Under the pieces are notes generated by a model, which saw only the letters and a program-made list of their open reading frames with translations, ran no database searches and was not told the DNA's origin. From Azolla pinnata (Eukaryota; Streptophyta; Polypodiopsida; Salviniales; Salviniaceae): DNA of 42,950 nucleotides. The position numbers were made by a program, and so were the translations under genes. Positions 1 through 10,647 of the stretch are shown here, piece by piece; position 1 is the stretch's first letter; every line of letters starts with the position of its first letter. Where the stretch lies: the NCBI GenBank assembly GCA_037176905.1, contig JBBBWG010032131.1:1-42950 (forward strand), given 5' to 3'.

Positions 1-921
1 GGCCTCGCGGGCCGCCGCGGGGCCCACGATCGCCGCCAATCGCTGCTCGCACTGCGCCAGCGCTTGCGCGTGGCTGATCACCCGCCTCACCTCCCCGGCC
101 CTCACCCCGGGCATCGCCAGCAGGCAGTGATGCACCGGCAGCTGCACCTCGCCGACGATGTGCAATCGATGCCTCAGGAGCAGATCGTAGTTGCGGTGGA
201 TGCTCCCCCCGAGCGAGTTCTCGAGCGGGAGCACGGCGCGGTCGGCGAGCCACAGCTCGACCGCCTGGAACGCCGCCTCGAACTGCTCGCACGGCACCGG
301 CTCGCACCCCGCGTACGCCTTCCCCGCCGCCGCCTCGCTGTACGCCCCCGGCACCCCCTGGTACGCCACCCGCAGCGTCGACCCGTGCATCGGCGCCGGC
401 GACAGGTCCGCGATCGTCAGCGGCCGCGCCAGCTGCTGCTGCTGCTTCCTCCTCTTCTTCCTCTCCGATTCCTCCTCCTCCGATTCCGCCGCCTCCGCCG
501 ATCCCGACTTCTCCACCATTGCTCCTCCGACTCCCACTCCCACTCCGTTCTCCCCCCCCTTCGCCGCCGCCGCCGCCCCGTTCAATGGCACCAAATCCAA
601 GCTTCCCGCCCTCCTCCTTCCTTCTGAATCTCCTGACTCTTCCCCTCCTGATTCCTCCCCCTCGTCTCCCTCCCCCCCCGCCCCCCCGCCTCCCCCTCCG
701 CCACTGCTCCCCAACCCCCTCCCGTGGCTGTTGATCATCGCCCACGCGCTCTGCATCTGCACCCTCCCCTCCATCATCAGCTGCTGCTGCTGCCCCTGCC
801 CCTGCCCCTGCCCCTGCCCCCCGCCTTTGCTGTGCTCCGGCGGCGCCCATGTGCTGCTGTTCATGTGGTAGTAGTGGCTCAGCGCGCCCCTCGCCGCCCC
901 CCGCTTCCACAATGATGCTGA

Positions 922-962
<41 letters not shown>

Positions 963-1194
963 ATGCTGATGAGGAGCAGGTGGATGCATGGGACAGCGAG
1001 CACGTCATCGGCTTCGGCACCGCGATCGGCCCCATCGATGCTGCTGCTGCCGCCGCCGCCGCCGACGACGATGCGAGCTGCTGCAGGGCGGAAACCCTGC
1101 AGGGGTTGTGCTGTTGCTGCTGCTGCTGCTGCTGATGATGATGAATCTGATGCTGGATCGGGGAAGAGGTCGAAGCTGGAAGGATCGACGCCAT
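1..1194 (-). CDS. ADT: Arogenate/prephenate dehydratase, 5' part (runs off left edge)
   Basis: The enzyme decarboxylates and dehydrates arogenate (or prephenate) to phenylalanine (or phenylpyruvate) in plastids, the last step of phenylalanine synthesis. The minus frame is open from ATG 1194 to base 1, giving 398 codons without a stop. The catalytic prephenate dehydratase domain starts near residue 274 with [13 protein letters not shown] and continues with [20 protein letters not shown], then [20 protein letters not shown] and [15 protein letters not shown], all family hallmarks. The distal half of that domain and the C-terminal ACT domain lie outside the window. Residues 1-270 are low complexity: Gln8, Ala runs, a Thr-Ala repeat, a Gly-Gln repeat, a Gly/Glu region and an acidic/basic stretch. 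This is longer than usual plastid transit peptides, which normally put the domain near residue 100. A later in-frame Met226 (base 519) is possible, but the frame stays open to 1194 and a TATA box fits the upstream start. The domain call is near certain; the start is likely. Confidence 0.93.
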
Positions 1195-1385
1195 GAAATG
1201 GGAAATGGGAAATGGAATGGAATGGATGGGGAAGGGGAAGGGCAGGGGACTGCACAAATGTATGACAAACACCTCTCCTCTCTCTCTCTCTCTCGCTTCT
1301 CTGTTCTGTGTCTTTCTGTTCTCTCTCTCGCTTCCCTCTCTGACTGCCCTCTGCTTCTCAGATCTATGGAACCTCTGTGGATACG

Positions 1386-1405
1386 GTGCTTAGCTAGCTA
1401 AGCAC
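1386..1405. repeat. Perfect 20-bp palindrome at the predicted ADT transcription start
   Basis: Ten bases, GTGCTTAGCT, are followed directly by their exact reverse complement. The palindrome lies about 35-60 bases downstream of the TATAAATA element on the minus strand, so it would overlap or closely follow the start of the ADT transcript. It could be a dimeric protein site or a cruciform/hairpin; no function is proven. Confidence 0.6.
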
Positions 1406-1439
1406 TGCAGATTTCCAGAATTCTACACATCTATATATA

Positions 1440-1447
1440 TATTTATA
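1440..1447 (-). promoter_or_regulatory. TATA box of the arogenate dehydratase gene
   Basis: Read on the minus strand this is TATAAATA, inside a longer TA run (1432-1447), about 245 bases upstream of the ATG at 1194. It would place transcription start near 1410 and give a leader of roughly 215 nt that contains a GA-rich (CT on plus) tract at about 1278-1345. The call rests on motif and spacing only. Confidence 0.45.
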
Positions 1448-1456
1448 GACAGACGC

Positions 1457-1789
1457 ATGGCTGGATGGGGATGGGACGGCTATGGAAGGGGGAGAGGGGA
1501 GGAATGGGTCTTTCCTTTCTGCTCTGCTGCTTCCTTCTTCCATTCATCATTTCCTACCTCACGCCCTGGACTAGTCAACGCAGCCTGCCCATCTCTGTTT
1601 TCTGCTTCTTCTTCTTCTTCTTCTTCTTCTTCTTCTTCTTCTTCTTCTTCTGATGGGCAGTTCAGTCAGGACATAGCTGCTTCTTCTTCTTCTTCTTCTT
1701 CTTCTTCTTCTTCTGATGCGCAGTTCAGTCAGGACATAGCTGTTGCTTCTTCTTCTGATGATGATGATGATGATGATGATGGTGATGAC

Positions 1790-1826
<37 letters not shown>

Positions 1827-2338
1827 GTGATGATGGTGATGACGGTGATGATGATGGTGGTGGTGGTGGTGGGCAGTTCAGTCAGGACATAGCTGCTTCT
1901 TCTGATGATGATGATGGTGATGATGGTGGTGATGATGATGATGATGGTGGTGGTTGTGGTGGGCAGTTCAGTCAGGACATAGCTGCTTCTTCTGATGATG
2001 ATGTTGATGATGCTGATGTTGATGATGCTGATGGTGGGCAGTTCAGTCAGGACATAGCTCCCATCAAGCTGACCATAACTAACTTTTATGGGCAAAAAAA
2101 CTTCCCGATCGAGGAGCTACCGATGTTCCATCTCCGATTGGGAGCTATGCCCGCCCCATTTCCTCGGCAGAAAACAAGCTGCAGGAGCCCTTTCCAACAT
2201 TTTGCACAAACCAACTCTCTCGCCTTCGCTTCCTCAGTGCGCCGATTTCGCCACCAGAGCAAAAACACGCGGGTGGTGAACATTTTTGCCGCTTCCTTGA
2301 CCAAGCCAGCTTACGGAGCACGCGTGCTTATTCGATAA
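1457..2338 (+). other. Low-complexity open reading frame of uncertain reality
   Basis: This 293-codon ATG-initiated frame spans the Ser/Asp repeat mosaic and ends in a normal-complexity tail of about 90 residues (from about 2059). The tail matches no family I recognise. The ORF has no visible intron, no promoter I can name, and lies in the divergent upstream region of ADT. The frame is kept open largely because all repeat units are multiples of three and contain no stop, which is expected by chance for such tracts. I list it as a candidate only. Confidence 0.15.
1600..2060. repeat. Compound minisatellite: five copies of a 24-26 bp motif spaced by TTC, GAT and GGT runs
   Basis: A unit beginning GGGCAGTTCAGTCAGGACAT and continuing AGCTGC occurs at about 1655, 1718, 1871, 1961 and 2036 (copy 2 has GCGCAG; copy 5 ends AGCTCC). 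The units are separated by (TTC)n, (GAT)n and (GGT)n tracts of different length. The spacings are 63, 153, 90 and 75 bases, all multiples of three. A plus-strand frame (1457-2338, 293 codons) therefore reads GQFSQDIAASS in the same frame at every copy, joined by poly-Ser and poly-Asp. Low complexity and the lack of any recognisable domain in the 90-residue tail leave coding status unproven. Confidence 0.85.
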
Positions 2339-4457
2339 GCATTCAGCCTTCTCCATAATCATTTCATAGCCTGTACTACTAGTCCGATTCAATTGCGGCC
2401 GATCGAGTTCGCTTTTGCCAGTCCGATCCCCGCACGTCACGAAAACACACAGCCGAGAGAAACAACCAACATCATGCTGCTCGTATTGCTTTCACCTTTC
2501 TCCTTTTCATTCTTGCGCCACCATCTTCTGCCATCTGGTGATGATAATACTGTTTCTGATCTTCCCAAACTTACTAACCCACACATAACTTGACGCCATT
2601 GTTGTTCATTCGGCCATGGCTAAGTTTCTCTGTCAGCATCGCCTTGTTTAACCGAGCCACATTACATCCGGGCATTACATCCATGGGGTCATGTGCATCA
2701 CATGGTTGGCTCTCTACAAACTAAAAAAAGGAAAGCCCATCTTCCACATGGCCTGCAGAAGTTCTACCCCCTCTTTTACTTGGAGCCCAGATTGAACATG
2801 GTAAAAACAAAACAAAAAAAAGACATAGCCTTCCCATATGTCAAGGAAAGGAACAGGGTCAAGTTCAATGCCCCTTTTCCTTCTCAGAAAATCCAGCTTC
2901 CAACTTGCCATAACTCGTCGGAGCAGCTTTTTTCTGATTTCTTTGGGCTCTCATCTGAACAAATGTGTGGTGTCCAATCAAGACAATATATGGTTTGGCA
3001 GCCACATTACCCGTGCTATGAACCGATCTGGTTTGTTTGCCAACCATACAGACACATAGTTAGCACCATCGAATCGCCGAAAATCGAAGTAGTGGTAGTG
3101 GTGGCGCCATGACGACATCATGAAGGAGGAGGAGGCAAGGAGCAGCTTCCTCATGATGGGCTATGGCGATACCTTGCAAGTATTGTAATGGCTGACGATA
3201 CACGTGCCCTTTTTTTGCTGATCATAACAACGGGACCGGGACCACCACCAGGGTGGACGTCTCCAGCTGCTGTGAAGGTGCAGAAATTAGTTCAGGACAT
3301 GGTGAAAAAAAAGAGTTTGGACAACACTACAGCAGCAATGGACCTTTTATACCTTCCTGATTTTAAAAAGTCATGCACATGCACCATCTCCAGGTGCACG
3401 TTCTCCTTGCCATTACAAACTAGTCGGCCAATCTGCACGCCGAGTACGTCATCACCCCCACGCGACTTCGAGGTTCAAAAACTCGGATGCTCCATCTGGT
3501 CCGGATGATATCAGCTTACCATATACACCATTTCAGCTTCATATTTTGCTTGTATGCCTTGTCATGTACACCATGATCTGCAAGTGCTTTCAGGTATGGA
3601 GCCCCTTCGTATGCTCTATGGCCTTTGTCAGTCATCCTCTCCAAGAAGGATTCGAGGCTCTCCATGTCTTTCTTTCCATTCTATTGTGCCATTGCCTTCT
3701 ACCTAAAAGCTCAGGCAGCTTAATACAACCTCGTCTTTTTATGCCTCTCCAATATGAAACTCGGCTGAGATGCTCTCTGATTCTTACTTTTATCACACAT
3801 GTGCGTGCACGTACACACTACTTTTGTCTTCATGAGAGTGAGTGACATCATGCCGTTTGCACTCTTCTTCAGCCAAAAGAGACATGAAGGACCCTCATCG
3901 GTCCTTGATGTATCTGGGAAACCTTGAGAGGATCAACATTTCTACATAGTAAGCATGCAGAGGTAGATATCTTGATACACAAGAATGCCCAAGTGTCTAC
4001 TTACACTTTCACCATCATCAGGATGCCCTTGCACGGTCAGCCACAATACTGAGAAGCAAGCAAGCAAGCAAGCATTTGCCAAGGAGCACAAGGGAATGCA
4101 AATGGCGTGTGCCTGTGAGGAGTTATACAAGGAGAGTTCTGAGAGCGTAGATCAGAGCTAGTATTTAGATGCAACAAGAAATGAAGAACGTGAGAGTAAC
4201 TAACCAGCGTGATTTTCTTTCTCTGTAAGCGAGTATGTCTTTCTTTTGGAAGCTGCTCCAAAGCTAATGCGAGGATGTGCAAGGAATATTCTCACCATGT
4301 ACTTGCGATGATCTCTTTCCAATTAATTACAAATACGTGTTTCCTGAAGAAGCAAACACATGGCTATACAAAGTTGCAGATATTTAAATGTCCAACATGA
4401 TGGCCTTTGGAGTTGTATAGATGTATACAGAGGAAAAGTTTGATCCGCAGCGATCGA
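2339..4457. other. Intergenic spacer between the ADT promoter side and the 3' end of the amine oxidase gene
   Basis: About 2.1 kb with only short, unrelated frames of up to 139 codons and no family signature on either strand. A short GCAA-type repeat sits at about 4050-4073. The part nearest 4457 should contain the 3' UTR of the minus-strand amine oxidase gene. I see no RNA gene or mobile element. Confidence 0.6.
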
Positions 4458-7400
4458 CTAAGCAGAAAACCCACATTGAGGCAAATCCCGCTCGTAATTA
4501 GGGTGGGCTTTCATGATAGGATTTCTCTCGAAAAAGTTTGTGGGCTTGAGCTCGAAACTTTGAGTGACAGTTGGCATGACTGGAAAATCCTCTTGGCATG
4601 GAATGTGATGGAACCCGATTGTATACCAAACAACAATGTCCGTGTCCTCGATGGGCCGATCTCTGAGAGATGTAGATATGCACGGCTTTTTCATCGTAAG
4701 CACAAAACAAAACAAATGCGAAGCTACTTTGAATAAGATTTACCTTCTAGTCCACCGTAATAATGTGTCCTCCCCATGACTTTGGTATGCAAACAGGCCA
4801 CCCGCATACTCCTCACTTCTATTATATGGCGTCACCCACATCTGTAAGAAAGAAAGAAAGAAACATAAATTCGTCGTATATTAAGAGACCAAACTGGCTT
4901 ATGAGACCAGATGAAAGAAACCAACGACCATTCAGAAGGAAAAACAAACGTGAAGAAAAGACGGTTTAATAAAAGCACAATTCGTCAAAGTACCTCCCCC
5001 CTCACACACACACACACACACGCTTTTCATTTGTTATTGTCAAGATACTTAACTTCATACGACTTGTCAAAATATCTCAGAATCTTTTGACAAAGAGAAG
5101 CCTGGAATTGACAAATCTTTTGGAGACCAATTCTTAGCTAAGAGATCAACCAATTTCTTTTCACCGTCATAAGACAGATCCTACCACATCACACGATTGT
5201 GGAGAATAATTAACGAATCAAAGATTTAAAGATATGGAAGAGGATGAGTGAGAAGAAGAATTCATCTAATTCTTTGTTGATCCATTATAATAACACGGTG
5301 CCATGAATTGATGAGGCTTCCCTGGATCATTTAAGGTTTTCTAATTCCTCATTGTCATCAGAAATCGATCATATCGTTCACATGCATAGTAGAATAGAAA
5401 TTTGGGGTATCTTAATTTCTGACGTTTCCTATGAACTTACTGGTATTTTGACAACGGCAAATTAAATGTGGGGTATTTTGACAATTTCCTATTTATCAAC
5501 TTGGTTACGTACGAACCTGGTTCACAATAAAAGCTGCACGGATTTGAGGAGGGTCTTCAAGTGAAAGCAGGCTGCCAGCCGTCTTCCCAGGCACAATTTT
5601 GTAGGAAACTGGATTTCCAACGCTGGTTGTTCTCCTTGAATTTACCACAGTATAGTCTGCTGGCTTGAAAATGCTCACTTTGACCTTAGCCTCCTCTTCT
5701 GTCTTGGCCGCAACCTGCTCGACAGCCCAATAACTTTTCCTCGGAGACATTTGATGCGGAACTCTTTTTCTGACCATCTTATTCTGAACGAAGGTGTTGT
5801 TAGTACCATCCACATCAAGATCCAAATAGAATGAGATGAAGTGATCATGAATCACACCAATAGTGTTCTCAACTACCATCGTTCCATACACATCTTCAGT
5901 AGCTTCTGCAACCTCGCTTACTGTGGTATGCTCGGTGGCTTTCACCAATAGGACACCAGTCATACCAACCTGCAAGAAAACAATAACAACTGTTCTCTTG
6001 TTGTTCTGGAACCTCAAAGATCAATACAGCTTTGTTGTCAGGAAAGATGATAACTTACTTTAACTCTTATCAATCCATCGGTCTGGAATTCCCAATCAAG
6101 TATGTAGTCGTAATTCCCAACTGAAGCAACAACGCGAGTTACCAGAATCACTTTGGGTCGAACTTCTCGAAGCTGTAGATACAAGAAAGCAAACTCAGAA
6201 AACATATTATGCCCACAACTTCATCTCAAGAATTCAAAGAACACCATTGGTAGGCTGTACAACACCTCTTGGTCAGATATGGGGCTTTCAGTATGGCGCC
6301 ATGCAATATCACCCGCATAGCTCTCGAATATGCAAAGCATATTGGGCCTAATGTATGGTTTCCCATCAGCATCAATGAAAGTTGCATCCATATAATACGC
6401 ATTGCGAGGACAATCATTGAGGGGTTGAAGAGACATGCATAGCAACCCCATACCATATTCACCGGCATCCATGAAAGTCCTGAAGTACCATCCCTCTGTG
6501 GGATCCATATAAGGCACAAAGAGCTCAGATGCAAATCCCTTGTAGAGTACACTTCGCCAAGCATCAGTTTCTGGGTCTCTTACAAATGCTTGTGAGATAA
6601 CAATACCAGCTCTGTAATCAGGCTTAACATGGAATTCCCAATTAGCCCAGCTCACCTTGTGCCCATCCACTCTAAAACTAGGTCCATCTGGCTGCTCTAG
6701 TGAAATTGTGTTTAGGGGTTTCGGAAATGGCAGCTTTTGTGCAGAAAGCCGATAATCAGTACCTTCAGCTTTTGGTAAAGGCTGGCTATCATACTCCATA
6801 TACTTGAGAACCTGATATAGTGAGGTGACAATTTAGCTCATGCCCATATTACAAATAAATATTATTAGGGGAATTTCCTGCTAGTAAGTAAGAGTTTTTT
6901 CTACTTATACATCTCAGGTTTATACATACTTTCCGAGATGGATGTTGAATGCATAGCCTTAGACAGAGATTGCAAATTGGATAGCATTGGCACTATATAA
7001 GAAGAGAAATCTATGCCTCCAATTGATCTTACAAAATGAACAAGTAAAAAGTGACAAGCTGGAGTAATTGTAAGTCCTACCCAAATTTTACATGACCTTG
7101 AGAATGCATGGTTGACCTGTCTGAATCTTTGGAGCACACAATTTTCATTAGCAAAGAGAAGATATTTCAAAGCACCACCTCATTCAATGTCACACAGGAT
7201 TGAAGTGACAACATTGACAGATGAGACAATGGAGTGCAATATCCTCAGAAAGGAGAAAGGAAGCCAAAGTTGATATAAAGAAGATGCAAGACATAAATTG
7301 AAAGACACGAAGCAGGTTCACAGAGATATCAATGAACATTGATCCTAGACAGAAAACTTGACACATGAGAACACTTGTGCTGGAACCAACAAAAGTCCAT

Positions 7401-9612
7401 TGAATTTTCAGTTAATGAATCAATAAGAATTTTGGAAAATCTCTAAATACAAGGCTGCATGTAAGCTTCACCTAAGCAGAAAAGATTTAAAACAAAATTG
7501 GCCCAAACAGTGCCCAACATTGTGGACGGAATAGAAACCAAATCGCCAACTACTAAGGACCTAGAAGGCACGTTATGTAGCTAAGGTTCTAGGGCGCACC
7601 TCTGTGAGAAATTCAGTACATGGTTGGTGAACACGGAGGACAGTTTTCGGAACCACCTTAAACAAGCCTGAGTTTTTGAAGCTGCATTAGCACGGGGTCC
7701 TTGACTACTTATAGAAGCCCACACTACAGATATATAGAAGTATCAAGAAGATATTGATTTCCCAGACATGTGATAAGGTTACTGCTACAAGTTCCACGAC
7801 ACTGCAAAAGACAACATATTCCTTTTCCTAAACCACATCCTAGGAGTAAATATGTATATAGAAGTATCAAGAAGATATTGATTTCCCAGAAAAGTGATAA
7901 GGCTACCGCTACAAGTTCCACGACACTGCAGAAACAACATATTCCTTTTCCTCAACCACATCCTATGAGTAAATACTCCGGACAAGTGATAAAGTGCTGT
8001 TTACATGTTCCACTAATGCTACTATTCAATCACACATCTCACTGAATAGATTCTTGTAGAATCAGAGGTGCATACGGATGTCTGCACGCCCCATAATGCT
8101 CATAAAACAACAAGATGAATCAAAGACTCCTCTCACTAGAAGAAGATACTACAATCTGCATCGTTAGTACCAAGGAAATTTGGAAATTTATATGACTTTA
8201 TGAGCGCGAACATTTTGTGTGCATCAGAGCCCCAACATAAAATACATGAGAGAACTATACAAGACTCCTCACATTACCATTGGAAACCTGTTGGAGAAGA
8301 CTGCACTCTATATTACTACACAGGGTGAAACGACAGGCACACATCAGTGACGTCTTTTCTCAGCTCTCACCAAAAAAAAAAGTCAACATACCAGGAGCCA
8401 CCATAGTACAAACAAAGGCATGCTGCAACAGCAGTGCCCAAGTTGTGGGAATACAAAGCACATGGACTACTATACTGACAAGGCTATCATTGCTTAGCAT
8501 GTGAATCAATCTAGCACGTCCAGATACACTCAAGCGAACTTCAGCATACCCTCGCTTCATGGCACCAACCAACCCCTGATTCCATGTGTGACTAATCCGA
8601 TACTTAGTTACCTGCTTCATGCACATAAACTATCGCGAGAATCATTCCACCACCTTCATAAAGATCACATCATGGACCATCCAGAACCTAGAGCTTTATA
8701 CGTTTATTCAGAATGGGATAGCTTCCATTCACCCATATTTGTTATCGTGGTATGCCTCAGATGCCAATTTCGGCCTCTAGAGGTGTTTATATGTTCTCTC
8801 TTCTTTTGTTTCTTTCCCATATAACATATTTGTACTAGAAAGCCACACATTTTCCATCAAAAACAGATGATTGAGCGTACCGTTTTGAAATCAAGGTCCA
8901 CAACGAAAGTGATGCCTTCGATAGGCCGCAAGTAGAAATTTGCAGTCCCAGCAAAAGAGTAGCATTGGACTTTAATGATTCTCCGATCAGCTCCTTCCTC
9001 ATCACCGAACCATCCAGGGGATAAAGGAAGGCACAGCACATCCTTTTTCTCTAAACCTCTGCTCTTCAGTGACTCAAGAAACTCGGGGTATGCCAAAGCC
9101 ATCGAAGTGGCCATCCCAGTGTCACGGTAACTCAACATAGGTTTTCCAGTGCCTTGGTGGACTTCTTCGCTCTCAATAGCTCCCAAGCTTAGGTCGACGA
9201 TGACTTTGTATACAACTTCATTCACCATCATCAAAACCGAGGCTTTTCGAGGCGGGAGAGGGTCGCCATCTCGCCATGCTAAGACATCCTCTTTGGGCGG
9301 CTCCTCTAGGGTTACAGCGTGCAGCACAATGGGAGGCGTCGGATTCGATGGGGGTGTAGGGTTTCTGGGGTTCGCGGCCAGGGATGTGTTGGCGAGGAGG
9401 GAGTGGATGCGGCGAAGCTCGGAGAAAGTGAGGGGATCCAAAGGGTGAAGGGGGCGCCGGAAGACGGGGTCTTCTTGTGCCTTGAGGAGGCCGAGGCGAG
9501 GATAAGCAAGCCGAGCGCCCGGGCGCGAGTGGAGGAGCCATAGATGGAGGAGGAAGAACGAAGCTACCGCGACGCTGCCGCAGAGAAGCAGGCGGAGGCG
9601 AGAGCAATTCAT
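4458..9612 (-). CDS. CuAO: Copper amine oxidase (topaquinone enzyme), six exons, complete
   Basis: The enzyme oxidises primary amines such as putrescine to aldehyde, ammonia and hydrogen peroxide. Exons read on the minus strand are 9612-8881, 6811-6266, 6172-6059, 5969-5517, 4841-4744 and 4662-4458, with all introns GT-AG. They total 2148 bases, or 715 residues, the usual family size. The catalytic Asp is in FMDAGEYG (about residue 359). The Tyr that becomes topaquinone is in VGNYDY (about 447). Copper histidines are in [10 protein letters not shown] (505 and 507) and in [15 protein letters not shown] (about 666-667). The first 30 residues have a basic start and a long hydrophobic stretch ([20 protein letters not shown]), so a signal peptide or membrane anchor and a secretory location are likely. 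The C-terminus CGFSA is not a classic peroxisomal PTS1. The body is closest in pattern to the plant clade of Arabidopsis At2g42490, from memory. Intron 1 (2069 bp) holds a tandem duplication and intron 4 a CA repeat. Confidence 0.95.
5003..5021. repeat. (CA)n microsatellite in amine oxidase intron 4
   Basis: An uninterrupted CA dinucleotide run of about nine units lies inside the 675-bp intron between exons 4 and 5 of the copper amine oxidase gene. It is a simple repeat with no further signal. Confidence 0.9.
7731..8016. repeat. 124-bp tandem duplication with a partial third copy in amine oxidase intron 1
   Basis: The unit beginning TATATAGAAGTATCAAGAAG starts at 7731 and again at 7855, giving a period of 124. 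The two copies differ by a few substitutions and small indels. A weaker partial third copy, GACAAGTGATAAAGTG, follows at about 7980 and matches the GACATGTGATAAGGTT part of unit one. The array lies wholly inside the 2069-bp first intron (8880-6812) of the copper amine oxidase gene. It has no transposon ends that I can see. Confidence 0.85.
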
Positions 9613-9923
9613 GGGTTCAGCTCAGCTCAGCTCGCTCAGTCTCCTGCAGCAGCAGCTATGGCTCTGCTTCTCTCTTCTACAGTGCTACTGCAACGGTATA
9701 CGTATTTCTTCATCAGTTCACGTATTTCCAGGAAATACCCCTCGTATTCCTTCACAGAATTCGCCTCTGTGCCACTCCAGTATTTGATTAGGACCGACTC
9801 CTGAGAATGCATGAATTAAGAATACGAAGATCAGAACCTAAATCTACTGATACAATTCCTCTATTACAATTGGCTTAGCATCGAGTACGAGAATTACGTC
9901 TCATGCCATTGCAATTTCTTGAG

Positions 9924-9933
9924 CATATATATA
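9924..9933 (-). promoter_or_regulatory. Possible TATA element of the amine oxidase gene
   Basis: TATATATA on the minus strand, about 312 bases upstream of the amine oxidase ATG. It is the only clear TATA-like run in the proximal spacer. Spacing would imply a leader of about 280 nt. Low certainty, because TA runs are common in this AT-rich spacer. Confidence 0.25.
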
Positions 9934-10034
9934 GCAAGAGGAAACTCTTGTTTCGGCACCTTTAGAGAGGCGACATTGTTTTGTAAAGAAGGGTGAATGA
10001 GAACACCCCCCCCCCTTCATTTTCAAACGATTCC

Positions 10035-10122
10035 TGGAGTACATTTTTATCAGCTCGAGGTTAGAAGAATGCGAGCTTCATGGAGTACATTTCTATCAGC
10101 TCGAGGTTAGAAGAATGCGAGC
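10035..10122. repeat. 46-bp tandem duplication
   Basis: The unit starting TGGAGTACATTT and containing CAGCTCGAGGTTAGAAGAAT begins at 10035 and again at 10081. The copies differ by one base (TTTTTAT versus TTTCTAT) over the repeated part, so the duplication looks recent. It lies in the spacer between the amine oxidase and membrane-protein genes. Confidence 0.9.
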
Positions 10123-10647
10123 GGTCTGCTCCGTCGCATTATTATATCAAGGGCACCTCCGTCGATGCTCATACACTGTGTATTACAGAGAAGCTTATGA
10201 CAAAGTAGACACCAAACTTTCCAAAATAGCTTTCCATCGCTTCGGAATGGGCGCTAAATTACACAGTTCTCAAGCCCTTTTGAAACTTGCATAGATTTAG
10301 TTAATCAAGGGATCAGGCAAAATGAGAGGAAAAGAGGACATGTATCCATTGCCTGGCTAGAGAAACAGAAAGCATTTCATGGTGACAGAAGATTTCTGCT
10401 GATTTTATGATGATCCAATTCTTTGTAAAGCAAGTTAGATCCTTCCACCATGAAACGCGCAATTGTAATTAGATGCATATGTAAGTGGTATACATATCTC
10501 ACCAGGACTCGCATTCTCATGTCTTTTTGTAACATGGGCCAAACCAAAGCCTACTGCCAGCAAATGAGACGGTGAATACAATCTTTAAACTAGTGGATGA
10601 CTTTCTACAATAAGTACATGTGTGAGAGGGTTTGACCACATTTCCCT

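Larger units (their letters stand above)
9613..10647. other. Spacer upstream of the amine oxidase gene, with a short tandem duplication
   Basis: This 1.0-kb spacer contains the putative amine oxidase promoter (TATA-like element at about 9924-9933), a run of nine C at about 10008-10016, and a 46-bp tandem duplication starting at 10035. The right end should be the 3' UTR of the membrane-protein gene. No coding sequence is supported. Confidence 0.6.

Noticed and set aside
191-871. Long plus-strand frame of 226 codons
   Set aside because: It is the antisense shadow of the ADT coding sequence, kept open by GC-rich codons; it has no family signature.
1571-2095. Minus-strand frame with repeated SSYVLTELPT
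   Set aside because: It is the complement of the triplet-spaced minisatellite; Ile and Arg runs are pure repeat translation.
7731-8016. Direct repeats considered as a CRISPR-like array
   Set aside because: Contiguous tandem duplication without unique spacers, in a eukaryotic intron.
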